Source: an uncultured Lachnospiraceae bacterium
Lineage (GTDB): Bacteria; Bacillota; Clostridia; Lachnospirales; Lachnospiraceae
Length of the DNA stretch: 58,029 bases
NCBI GenBank assembly: GCA_947172645.1
Contig: CAMWBY010000021.1
Span: 1-58,029, forward strand
Direction: 5' to 3'
The translations under genes were made by a program, and so were the position numbers. The stretch's first letter is position 1. Each line of letters opens with the position of its first letter. Of this stretch, positions 24,513 to 32,498 are shown in pieces. Under the pieces are notes generated by a model that saw only the letters and a list, made by a program, of their open reading frames with translations, did not search any database and was not told the origin of the DNA.

Positions 24513-25226
24513 CTATTTATCAATTCTTCGTAACAGAATACTACACATAACAGTAGCTAAAATAAAAATCAAGAGCAGTGGCAAATGGCTTTCAAATTTA
24601 AAAGCATTTTCCGCCAGTAATTTATATCCCCATGTAGCCGGAAATAGTTTTCCTATTGTTTCAAACGTTTTTGGAAGTAGTTCAATGGGAAACATAATTC
24701 CAGAAAGCATGGTTGACGGCAAAAAAACAATAATAGAAAACATAGAAGTTTTTGCCTGGTCTTTTACTGCCAAACCAATTATGCTGGCAATACTTAATGA
24801 TACTGCAATAAAAACAGCGAGGCTGATGAAGTACATACCCGGATTTTTTGGTATTTCAGCGTTAAAAGCCAGTGGCGCAGCAATATATAAAATAATGCTC
24901 ATGAGGAACAAATGAATATACGCTGAAATGTTTGTTAAAGCAAGACCTAATATTAACGGAACACCATTTGCTTTATAGACTTTTTTAATATCACTGCTGT
25001 AAATTTCAACAAGAGAGGGCGGCAGACCAATCAACGCCCCCATTGTCACACCAAATACAGTCATGGACTGAATAAGCGTATATCTCGCTTCCGGCATGAC
25101 TGATGTAAATATACCGCCCATAATTACAAAGAACAAAAGAGGTACGATATAGCAGGTTATAAGTAATGTCTTACTCCTTATGTCTAACTTCCATTGTAAA
25201 GAAACTCCGTATAAAAAAGCTCCCAT
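24513..25226 (-). CDS. ABC-2 type transporter permease
   Basis: A 237-residue membrane protein with about six helices (e.g. TLLITCYIVPLLFFVIMGGIFTS; YFISLAVFIAVSLSIASIIGLAV; final LPLLLIFILATVMCSILLRRI), characteristic of ABC-2 permeases. It starts 2 bp after the ATPase stop, so they are coupled. Together with the ATPase it probably exports a drug or peptide. Cargo of the decayed element, and apparently intact. Confidence 0.9.
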   Translation of the reverse strand: MGAFLYGVSLQWKLDIRSKTLLITCYIVPLLFFVIMGGIFTSVMPEARYTLIQSMTVFGVTMGALIGLPPSLVEIYSSDIKKVYKANGVPLILGLALTNISAYIHLFLMSIILYIAAPLAFNAEIPKNPGMYFISLAVFIAVSLSIASIIGLAVKDQAKTSMFSIIVFLPSTMLSGIMFPIELLPKTFETIGKLFPATWGYKLLAENAFKFESHLPLLLIFILATVMCSILLRRIDK

Positions 25227-25228
25227 TG

Positions 25229-26038
25229 TTACTCCCCCTTTGCAATTTTTATAAAGTGCTGTTCCAGTGAACCACGGTCTATCTTAATATCTGTGATAGT
25301 TTCTCCTTTTTCCTTGTACTGCATGAGCAGCGAAAGTAGGGAATTTCCGATATTTTCCGATTCATAGTTTTCAGTCCTGTTTTCCGTTTGGATTGTGATA
25401 TTATAATGCTTCCCGATTGTATCGCCCAGTTGCCCGACAGTCCCGATAAAGGCAATTTTGCCGCCGGAAAGAATAGCAATCCGGTCACACAAATTCTCAA
25501 CTTCTGCCATATCATGGCTTGCTAATATGATTGTCTTTCCGATTGCTTTTAACTGACGGATTTGTTCATGTAAAGATATTTGCCCCTCAACGTCAAGTCC
25601 TGCTGTTGGTTCATCAAGAAACAAAATGTCGGGATTTCGTGTTAATGCAAGCGCCAGATGGAGCCGCCGCTTTTGCCCGGTTGATAATTGATAATAAGGC
25701 TTTTTTGAAAGTTCATAAATACCAAGAGCGTCAAGCGTTGCTCTGTCAAGAGAGGTCTTATTCCATTTAGCAAACAGCTTTACAGCTTCCAGTGCTTTAA
25801 TGTATTTCGGCAAAGAAGCCGATTGTAATTGAATGCCCATGATTCCATTTATAGTAATGTTTCCGCTGTCATATTTTCTTAAACCCTCGATACATTCAAG
25901 CGACGTGGTTTTTCCAGCTCCATTCACGCCGAGCAGAGCAAAAATTTCTCCTTGTTGTACGCTAAAATCTAAACCATTCAGCACAATGTGAGTTCCATAA
26001 CTCTTTGATAAATTACTGATTTTTATAGCTTCATTCAT
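25229..26038 (-). CDS. ABC transporter ATP-binding protein
   Basis: A 269-residue ATPase with Walker A GVNGAGKTTS, signature STGQKRRLHLALAL (LSGGQ variant LSTGQ), Walker B ILFLDEPTAGLD and switch His (ASHD). Its ~50-residue C-terminal extension is typical of drug/antibiotic exporters of the ABC-2 kind. The start overlaps the MerR gene's end by 4 bp and the permease follows, so MerR, ATPase and permease form one operon. Confidence 0.93.
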   Translation of the reverse strand: MNEAIKISNLSKSYGTHIVLNGLDFSVQQGEIFALLGVNGAGKTTSLECIEGLRKYDSGNITINGIMGIQLQSASLPKYIKALEAVKLFAKWNKTSLDRATLDALGIYELSKKPYYQLSTGQKRRLHLALALTRNPDILFLDEPTAGLDVEGQISLHEQIRQLKAIGKTIILASHDMAEVENLCDRIAILSGGKIAFIGTVGQLGDTIGKHYNITIQTENRTENYESENIGNSLLSLLMQYKEKGETITDIKIDRGSLEQHFIKIAKGE

Positions 26039-26835
26039 TCTGTTTCCTCCTTAAATGGGTCAATGCCTAAACGGGAAAAATAAACACCTAATGCTTGTTC
26101 AACATATCCGTTCGCAATATCCTGGGCTACTTTCCATTTATGGTCTGCATTCTGAAACTGCCCTAATTCAATCAGTCTGGGAAGCATACTCATATCTCCG
26201 CCAGTGAAATCCATAATCATATCCCAATAGGCTTTTGCAAAATTCTGTGTCTCATCACTATCCGCAGGAATATTTGCATTTTGAAGTCTTATTGCTTCGT
26301 TTTGAAGCTGCATGAAAGCGTTCACAAATGCCGTTCCGCTATTTTTGTCAAAATGGCTGCGGATATGGTCAAGCGTTTGGTCGTCAAAATGTTTAATCAA
26401 CCAATAGAAATCGTTTTTCATTTGTAGATTAACAATAATATCCGCATATTTTTTGAAATCAACTGATTGCATTTGAAGGACTTCTTCCCGCAGCACCTCC
26501 AATTCTCTCAACGATTCAGACAGACTTTCTATTTTACGTTTGACAGTGACTGCCTGCTCCATTAGAACATCAGCAATTTCATCTGGTGTATCAAGCGGAA
26601 TCAGTCGATTTTTTATGTCGTCCAAAGAAAATCCCAAATGTTTGAGCGATAAAATCTGATGAAGTTTTACTATGTCTTTATCTGTATATAACCTACGCCC
26701 CCCTTCACTCATGGCAGAGGGGGAAAGCAAGCCCTCTCTGTCGTAATGTTGTAATGCCCGTACAGTAACGTCCATTTTTCTTGCAATTTCACCAACGGTC
26801 ATATAACCTTGTGGTATCGCTTTATGTTTATCCAT
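26035..26835 (-). CDS. MerR-family regulator with C-terminal effector domain
   Basis: A 266-residue regulator. The MerR N-terminus is clear (MTVGEIARKMDVTVRALQHYDREGLLSPSAM…GRRLYTDKD), followed by the coiled-coil dimer helix (KRKIESLSESLRELEVLREEVLQ) and a TipAS-like helical C-terminal part (FAKAYWDMIMDF, IANGYVEQALG) that in relatives binds drugs. I chose ATG 26835, 8 nt after AGGAGGTG. It probably activates its own operon when a substrate of the ABC pump is present. Confidence 0.9.
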   Translation of the reverse strand: MDKHKAIPQGYMTVGEIARKMDVTVRALQHYDREGLLSPSAMSEGGRRLYTDKDIVKLHQILSLKHLGFSLDDIKNRLIPLDTPDEIADVLMEQAVTVKRKIESLSESLRELEVLREEVLQMQSVDFKKYADIIVNLQMKNDFYWLIKHFDDQTLDHIRSHFDKNSGTAFVNAFMQLQNEAIRLQNANIPADSDETQNFAKAYWDMIMDFTGGDMSMLPRLIELGQFQNADHKWKVAQDIANGYVEQALGVYFSRLGIDPFKEETE

Positions 26836-26852
26836 GTCACACCTCCTCGAAT

Positions 26853-26883
26853 AGTATATCTCATTACGTTGCGTCACAAGCAA
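26853..26883 (-). promoter_or_regulatory. MerR-type promoter with 19-bp spacer
   Basis: On the minus strand TTGCTT (26883-26878), a 19-bp spacer, TATACT (26858-26853). The overlong spacer is the hallmark of MerR-activated promoters. Confidence 0.75.
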
Positions 26884-26930
26884 GTGCTTTTAAGAAGATT
26901 TAAGAAAAAATACAGAATAGTGGGCTGCTG

Positions 26931-27161
26931 GCGGTCTATCTGTTGTTTTCGGTTGCTTGCTTCTTTACCGTACATGAGCATTCTCTGGAGGATGAAAAGA
27001 AGGCAGAAATGTATATGAAATTATTTTGCAAAAAGAGCGACACGGCAAGGCAGTATGTGAACCGTTGGATTCCGGTCGTGGCTGCGGCTCAGATGACTAA
27101 GAAAAAGGAAAAAGAAAAAGATTTCCTGATGAGATGGATCGATGTAGCGGAATATCAATAG
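26931..27161 (+). pseudogene. APH-type kinase, C-terminal fragment
   Basis: Seventy-six codons ending KKAEMYMKLFCKKSDTARQYVNRWIPVVAAAQMTKKKEKEKDFLMRWIDVAEYQ. This is the usual C-terminus of the kinase family whose central part lies at 23267-23694. The first residues (AVYLLFS) overlap in alignment with the end of the other piece (TFLLFLLM) rather than abutting it, so the two may be pieces of one gene altered at the insertion or of two related genes. No start codon or ribosome site. Confidence 0.75.
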
Positions 27162-27209
27162 ATAGATTTTCGGGATAAATATAACACAGATTTAAAGCGT
27201 TCCTAACTT

Positions 27210-27563
27210 TACTCTGAGGAAGCAGTCGGCAAAGGTGTAAAAAGGGTGGTTGCGGACGGATTTACCACAAGGGAAGAACTCTTCATCACCACAAAGGTGT
27301 GGGTGCAGGCGGCGTCCTTTGAGAATATGAAAGCACATGGCGCGGCGCAGGTTGTTTTGAAATGGAATGTACAGCGCGGCATGTCCATCATCCCGAAATC
27401 AGTGCATGTGGAAAGGATGGAGCAGAATATTGACATCTGGGATTTTGCGCTTACAGATGATGAGATGGCAAAGATTGCGGCAAAAGACTTAGGACACAGC
27501 GATATTGTCAACCATGATAATCCGGCGTTTGTCAAGATGCTCTGTGGAAGGAACATTCATTGA
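27210..27563 (+). pseudogene. Aldo/keto reductase, C-terminal two-thirds with internal deletion
   Basis: The frame opens YSEEAVGKGVKR with no start codon, continues through the catalytic-Lys region FTTREELFITTKVWVQ, then jumps from SFENMK to AHGAAQVVLKW, skipping ~110 residues that in AKRs include the YLDLYLIH strand. It then runs normally (GMSIIPKSV, MEQNIDIWDFALTDDEM) to the stop. Non-functional. It begins at the conserved block that follows where the 14022-14198 fragment ends. Confidence 0.88.
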
Positions 27564-27708
27564 GCGTAAGGACGTCTTAAGAAAATACAGATGTGAACGC
27601 AAGGCATTGGTGCAGTATCCTGCGTGTTGAGACTGGAAGATATAATGGAAGCTATGGAAAACTGACAGAAACAATATAAATTGGTTATAGGTTAAGGCAT
27701 AAACGATA

Positions 27709-27760
27709 TACGGGGGTGTCGCAAAAGCATCAAATTCAATGGTTGAGCGGTACCCCCGTA
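27709..27760. repeat. Perfect 9-bp inverted repeat
   Basis: TACGGGGGT (27709-27717) pairs with ACCCCCGTA (27752-27760), with additional partial pairing inside. It sits at the broken end of the flavin-reductase remnant. It may be a degraded terminator or a deletion scar. Confidence 0.45.
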
Positions 27761-28005
27761 TTCCCCGTCTTGATACTCAATAAACTCACACTCTAAGCAG
27801 AGAGAAAATTCATCAATAACCGGAGAAACTATAATTTTTTTACGGTTTTGTGTGTTTCTGTTAAATTGAGGGCTACATTGCCTTTTTCTTGCATGGTGCC
27901 CCACGCGGCGTTCATGACATTAACGCTGCCGTCTTCATTGTAGGTTGCTGCCATTAAAACCGGCATTGGAAAGATGCCTTCTGTTATGTTGAGTTTTTTT
28001 CTCAT
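27755..28005 (-). pseudogene. Flavin reductase-like (FMN split-barrel) gene, internally deleted
   Basis: From ATG 28005 (GAGGT upstream) the frame reads MRKKLNITEGIFPMPVLMAATY and VNVMNAAWG…VALNLTETHKTVK, the usual N-terminal third of flavin reductase-like proteins. It then shifts frame and resumes with a late block, SPVIDEFSLCLECEFIEYQDGEYG, before running into unrelated sequence. Around 50 residues are missing inside and the C-terminus is gone. It is divergent from an HxlR gene, a common pairing for such reductases. Confidence 0.82.
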
Positions 28006-28032
28006 TGCATATACCTCATTTCTTATATAAAG

Positions 28033-28095
28033 TTGACAGAACTTATGTCCTTATATATAATTTTATCTGGCAATTAAAAAAATATAAGTACTGTC
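28033..28095 (+). promoter_or_regulatory. Promoter and inverted-repeat operator of the second HxlR gene
   Basis: TTGACA (28033-28038), 17-bp spacer, TATAAT (28056-28061): a consensus sigma-A promoter. GACAGAACTTAT (28035-28046) and ATAAGTACTGTC (28084-28095) form a 12-bp inverted repeat with one mismatch, straddling the -10 box, well placed for autorepression. Confidence 0.75.
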
Positions 28096-28112
28096 TTATA
28101 GGAAAGTGTAAA

Positions 28113-28445
28113 ATGATAAAAAATTACATTGAGGAAGCAAATTTTGAAGATACGGGATTCAGCTATGCGCTGTCGCTTATATCCGGGAAACACAAGATGG
28201 TTATCCTTTACTGTCTTATGGAGTTTGGCGTTGTGAGATTCAATGAATTAAAAAGATACCTGAAAAATGTGTCGGATAAAACGCTCAGCAATAATCTGAA
28301 AGAACTGGAGGCTGACAGGCTCATTATCAGGAAAGAATACCCCCAGATACCGCCAAAGGTTGAGTACAGCCTGAGCGACAGAGGGGAATCTCTGATGGGC
28401 GTTTTGGACCAGTTGTGCGTTTGGGGTGAAAATAACAGAGAATAG
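28113..28445 (+). CDS. HxlR-family transcriptional regulator
   Basis: A 110-residue winged-helix regulator: ISGKHKMVILYCLMEFGVVRFNELKRYLKNVSDKTLSNNLKELE, then EYPQIPPKVEYSLSDRGESL. Unlike the 10351 regulator, it has no cysteine near the N-terminus; its cysteines are Cys34 and one near the C-terminus, so sensing would differ. ATG 28113 follows AGGAAAG. Its original divergent target, a flavin reductase, is now broken. The acetyltransferase gene starts 21 bp after its stop and is probably co-transcribed. Confidence 0.92.
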   Translation: MIKNYIEEANFEDTGFSYALSLISGKHKMVILYCLMEFGVVRFNELKRYLKNVSDKTLSNNLKELEADRLIIRKEYPQIPPKVEYSLSDRGESLMGVLDQLCVWGENNRE

Positions 28446-28466
28446 TTAGAAAAGGAGATGTAAGTT

Positions 28467-29039
28467 ATGACCGTGAAAGAGGTAATAGAAGGTTTCAGGG
28501 AAGGGGTAGAAGAAACTGCCGAGCGTAATGCGTATGCAAGCGAGCTTTTCCAGGAAGCTATCCGCATCGGAATGGAGCTTAATACAAAGTATCATACACC
28601 GGAGGAGATTCGGGAGATAATGGGAAGATTAATTGGCAAAAGGGTAGACGATTCCTTTCGGATGTTTCCTCCGTTTTATGCGGATTTTGGGAAAAATATC
28701 ACAATCGGGAAAGATGTCTTTATCAATTCGGGATGCCATTTTCAAGACCAGGGCGGGATTGAAATCGGGGACGGCGCACTGATTGGACACAACGTCGTGT
28801 TGGCGACAATCAATCATGACTTGAATCCTAGGGAAAACAGGAAAAATCATTATGCGCCGATAAAGATTGGCGCTCATGTATGGATTGGCTCCAACGCAAC
28901 CGTATTAGCGGGAGTGACAATTGGAGATTGGGCGGTCGTTGCGGCGGGAGCTGTGGTGACACGGGATGTTCCTGCCATGACGGTAGTGGGAGGCGTTCCC
29001 GCAAAAGTGTTGAAGGTTATTCAGGAAGAAGTGCATTGA
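28467..29039 (+). CDS. Sugar O-acetyltransferase, left-handed beta-helix (Maa/NodL type)
   Basis: A 190-residue acetyltransferase. The hexapeptide-repeat coil is evident ([63 protein letters not shown]), with the catalytic His in TINHDL. The GGVPAKVLK ending is standard. It transfers acetyl from acetyl-CoA to a sugar or similar hydroxyl; substrate unknown. AAAAGGAG precedes ATG 28467. It lies between HxlR and an MFS transporter in one run. Confidence 0.92.
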   Translation: MTVKEVIEGFREGVEETAERNAYASELFQEAIRIGMELNTKYHTPEEIREIMGRLIGKRVDDSFRMFPPFYADFGKNITIGKDVFINSGCHFQDQGGIEIGDGALIGHNVVLATINHDLNPRENRKNHYAPIKIGAHVWIGSNATVLAGVTIGDWAVVAAGAVVTRDVPAMTVVGGVPAKVLKVIQEEVH

Positions 29040-29072
29040 AGCCATATAGCAATTTTAAGGAGAAATAAAATC

Positions 29073-30254
29073 ATGAAAAACAAATATGATAAAACAATCA
29101 CAGCCTGCTTCGTAGGCTATATCGTGCAGGCGATTGTAAATAATTTCGTTCCGCTGCTGTTTCTGACCTTCCAGAGAACGTATGACATTCCGCTGTCCCA
29201 GATTACGCTGCTCGTAACGTTCAACTTCGGCGTGCAGCTTCTGGTGGATTTACTGTCGGTGGGATTTGTGGACAGAATCGGATACCGCGCGTCCATGGTT
29301 ATCGCGCATTTCATGGCAGCGGCAGGGTTGATACTTCTGACGGTTCTGCCCGGGGCGCTGCATACGCCTTTTATCGGGATTCTGATTGCGGTGATGGTGT
29401 ATGCCATCGGCGGCGGACTTTTGGAAGTCCTGGTAAGCCCGGTGGTGGAGGCTTGTCCTTCGGATAATAAGGAAAAGGCAATGAGTATGCTTCACTCCTT
29501 CTACTGTTGGGGACATGTGGGCGTTGTGCTGCTTTCCACTCTGTTTTTCAAAACATTTGGCATTGGTAACTGGAAGGTTATGGCGTTTATATGGGCGGCG
29601 GTTCCGCTCTGCAATGCCATAGCCTTTATGAAGGTTCCGATTGCCACGCTGATGGAAGAAGGGGTGGAGGGACTTCGGCTAAAAGAATTGTTCCGCATCA
29701 AGATTTTCTGGGTTCTGCTTATTATGATGGTCTGTGCGGGGGCAAGCGAGCAGGCCGTGAGCCAGTGGGCGTCCACATTTGCGGAGAAAGGTCTTGGAAT
29801 CTCCAAGACGGCGGGAGACTTGGCGGGCCCGATGGCGTTCGCCATCCTGATGGGGGCTTCCAGGGCTTTTTACGGGAAATACGGCGACAAGATTGACTTG
29901 GACAGATTTATGATTTACAGCAGCGTTTTGTGCATTTTATCTTATCTTGGCGTGTCCCTTATTCCGCTTCCGCAGCTTAGCCTGGCGGCCTGTGCGGTGT
30001 GCGGCCTTTCGGTTGGTATCATGTGGCCGGGGACGTTCAGCAAGGCGTCGGCGGCTTTGCCAAGAGGCGGGACGGCCATGTTTGCCCTGCTTGCGCTTGG
30101 CGGAGACGTGGGATGCTCCGGCGGGCCGACGTTAGTGGGAATGGTATCAGGTGCGCTTGGAGATAACCTGAAAATGGGGATATTGGCAGGCATTGTCTTT
30201 CCCGCATTGCTATTGACGGGGATTGTGCTGTGCAGGAGGCAGCCATGCAAATAG
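29073..30254 (+). CDS. MFS transporter
   Basis: A 393-residue, ~12-helix permease. The loop between helices 2 and 3 reads VDRIGYRASM, the Major Facilitator signature, and the pattern PLLFLTFQRTYDIPLSQITLLVTFNFGVQL resembles sugar-transporter-like MFS proteins of the FucP group. TTAAGGAG precedes ATG 29073. It follows the acetyltransferase by 33 bp. Substrate cannot be read; efflux or uptake are both possible. Confidence 0.9.
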   Translation: MKNKYDKTITACFVGYIVQAIVNNFVPLLFLTFQRTYDIPLSQITLLVTFNFGVQLLVDLLSVGFVDRIGYRASMVIAHFMAAAGLILLTVLPGALHTPFIGILIAVMVYAIGGGLLEVLVSPVVEACPSDNKEKAMSMLHSFYCWGHVGVVLLSTLFFKTFGIGNWKVMAFIWAAVPLCNAIAFMKVPIATLMEEGVEGLRLKELFRIKIFWVLLIMMVCAGASEQAVSQWASTFAEKGLGISKTAGDLAGPMAFAILMGASRAFYGKYGDKIDLDRFMIYSSVLCILSYLGVSLIPLPQLSLAACAVCGLSVGIMWPGTFSKASAALPRGGTAMFALLALGGDVGCSGGPTLVGMVSGALGDNLKMGILAGIVFPALLLTGIVLCRRQPCK

Positions 30255-30365
30255 CATACCAACACAGATACGTTTGCTTATGGTTATGCTATCAGCAAAG
30301 TAATATTAACGCTGAGTAAGTTTGGTAATTATCTATACATATTTTAAAAGAAAGGGAAAAGAGCA

Positions 30366-32498
30366 ATGGACAGAGAAGAGGCAAGGCGCAAAGCGGAAGA
30401 ACTGGTGGGACAGATGACGTTGGAGGAGCGTGCCAGTCAGTTAAGATACGACGCCCCGGCGATTGAAAGACTGGGAATTCCGGCTTACAATTGGTGGAAT
30501 GAGAGCCTTCATGGTGTGGCGAGGGCGGGCACCGCGACGGTATTTCCACAGGCTATCGGGATGGCGGCGTCTTTTGACGAGGAGCTGCTTGAACAGGTGG
30601 CGGACTGCATTTCCACGGAGGGAAGGGCGAAATACAATGCGTATTCAGCCAAAGAAGACCGGGATATTTATAAAGGGCTTACTTTCTGGTCGCCCAATGT
30701 AAATATTTTCCGCGACCCCAGATGGGGGCGTGGGCATGAGACATATGGGGAAGACCCTTATCTCACTTCCCGGCTTGGCGTGGCGTTTGTAAAAGGTTTG
30801 CAGGGAGACGGGGAAGTTATGAAGGCCGCCGCATGTGGAAAGCATCTCGCGGTGCATTCCGGCCCGGAGGCGTTGCGGCATGAGTTTAATGCCGAAGCGA
30901 CAGCCAAGGATATGGAGGAGACATACCTGCCGGCATTTGAGGCGCTTGTGAAGGAGGCCCATGTGGAGGCGGTAATGGGCGCTTACAACAGAGTGAACGG
31001 TGAACCATGTTGCGGAAGCAAGACATTAATCCACGATATCCTGCGTGAAAAATGGGGATTTAAAGGGCATTTTGTGTCCGACTGTTGGGCAATCAGCGAT
31101 TTTCATGAGCACCATATGATTACGTCGACCCCCACAGAGTCGGCGGCTATGGCATTGAACGCGGGATGCGACTTAAACTGCGGCGTGACTTATCTCCATG
31201 CCCTGGCGGCATACGAACAGGGCATGGTAAAGGAGGAGACAATCACGGAAGCGGCGGTGCGCTTGTTTACGACTCGCTATATGTTGGGGCTTTTTGACGG
31301 GAGCGAGTACGATAAGATTCCCTATGAGGTTGTGGAATGCGGGGAACATCTTGCGGTGGCTGACCGGATGGCGAAGGAGAGCGTTGTGCTTTTAAAGAAT
31401 GACGGCATTCTGCCTTTGAACCTGGACAGGATTAAGACCATCGGAGTGATTGGGCCTAATGCGGACAGCAGGCGGGCATTGATGGGGAACTACCATGGGA
31501 CTTCATCAGAATATGTGACGGTGGCGGAAGGCATACGAAACTATGTGGGAGACCGGGCACGGGTACTCTATTCGGAGGGTTGCGCGTTGTTTGCAGAGCA
31601 GATGGAGCAGCTTGCGATGAACGGAGACAGGTTGGCGGAGGCGAAGATTGTGGCGGAACACAGCGATGTCGTCGTCCTGTGCCTTGGGTTGGATGAAACG
31701 TTGGAAGGAGAAGAAGGGGACACGGGCAACAGTTATGCATCCGGCGATAAGATAGATTTACTTCTCCCCAAGGTGCAGAGGGATTTGATGGAAGCTGTCG
31801 CCAGTACCGGAAAGCCGGTGGTAGTCTGCATGATGACAGGCAGCGCCATTGACCTTCGTTATCCGTCCGAACATTTTAATGCGGTTATGCAAGTATGGTA
31901 TCCCGGCGCAAGAGGAGGCAGAAGCATAGCTGACATCCTTTTTGGAAAAGTCTCCCCCTCTGGGAAGCTTCCGGTTACTTTTTACGATAATCTGGATAAT
32001 TTTCCTGCTTTTACGGATTATCACATGGCAGGAAGAACATACCGCTATATGGAAGGGAAGGCCCAGTATCCTTTCGGTTTCGGCCTGACTTATGGCGACG
32101 TGGAGGTTACGGAGGCGGCAATTGTCAAAGTGTCGGATGAAAGAGACGCGTTCGGCCTGCCTGACGTCACAGTGAAAGTGAAGGCAAAGAACAAGGGCAG
32201 TTTCGGGACGGACGATGTGGTGCAGGTTTATGTAAAAAACAGTACGTCCCGATATGCGGTGAAGAATCCGGCATTGTGCGCCTTCAAGAGAGTGCACATG
32301 GAAGCCGGGGAATGTGTGGAGACAGAACTTACGGTTCCGGGGCGCTCCTTTACGGTTGTGGACGAAGAAGGGAAGCGCCTTATGGATGGCACGGACTTTG
32401 ATTTATATGTGGGTACGATGCAGCCGGACGGGCGCAGCGCAGAGCTGACAGGAAAAGAGCCTGTGAAGCTTCAGGTGCAGGTTATCCCCGCGATTTAA
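30366..32498 (+). CDS. GH3 glycoside hydrolase, beta-xylosidase/glucosidase type
   Basis: A 710-residue cytosolic enzyme (no signal peptide). The N-terminal TIM barrel has WWNESLHGVAR, the substrate-binding KHLAVHSGPE, and nucleophile Asp239 in FVSDCWAI; the SD-x-WAI spelling is common in beta-xylosidases of this family. An alpha/beta sandwich follows (ESVVLLKNDGILPL, LGLDETLEGEEGD) and the C-terminus is a fibronectin-III-like domain (VVQVYVKNSTSRYAVKNPALCAFKRV). It would release xylose or glucose from imported oligosaccharides. It overlaps the convergent AGCS gene by 17 bp. Confidence 0.93.
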   Translation: MDREEARRKAEELVGQMTLEERASQLRYDAPAIERLGIPAYNWWNESLHGVARAGTATVFPQAIGMAASFDEELLEQVADCISTEGRAKYNAYSAKEDRDIYKGLTFWSPNVNIFRDPRWGRGHETYGEDPYLTSRLGVAFVKGLQGDGEVMKAAACGKHLAVHSGPEALRHEFNAEATAKDMEETYLPAFEALVKEAHVEAVMGAYNRVNGEPCCGSKTLIHDILREKWGFKGHFVSDCWAISDFHEHHMITSTPTESAAMALNAGCDLNCGVTYLHALAAYEQGMVKEETITEAAVRLFTTRYMLGLFDGSEYDKIPYEVVECGEHLAVADRMAKESVVLLKNDGILPLNLDRIKTIGVIGPNADSRRALMGNYHGTSSEYVTVAEGIRNYVGDRARVLYSEGCALFAEQMEQLAMNGDRLAEAKIVAEHSDVVVLCLGLDETLEGEEGDTGNSYASGDKIDLLLPKVQRDLMEAVASTGKPVVVCMMTGSAIDLRYPSEHFNAVMQVWYPGARGGRSIADILFGKVSPSGKLPVTFYDNLDNFPAFTDYHMAGRTYRYMEGKAQYPFGFGLTYGDVEVTEAAIVKVSDERDAFGLPDVTVKVKAKNKGSFGTDDVVQVYVKNSTSRYAVKNPALCAFKRVHMEAGECVETELTVPGRSFTVVDEEGKRLMDGTDFDLYVGTMQPDGRSAELTGKEPVKLQVQVIPAI

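Larger units (their letters stand above)
23695..26900 (-). mobile_element. Decayed Tn916-like element carrying a MerR/ABC cassette
   Basis: A ~3.2-kb minus-strand block interrupting the two kinase fragments. It contains a serine-recombinase C-terminus, a Tn916-type HTH fragment, a truncated sigma-like gene, and an intact ABC transporter with its MerR regulator. A strong stem GTCCGGC/GCCGGAC (23737-23755) sits at the left edge. Exact ends are not clear: I see no obvious terminal repeats. Conjugation genes are absent, so it is a remnant or a small mobilisable unit. Confidence 0.7.
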
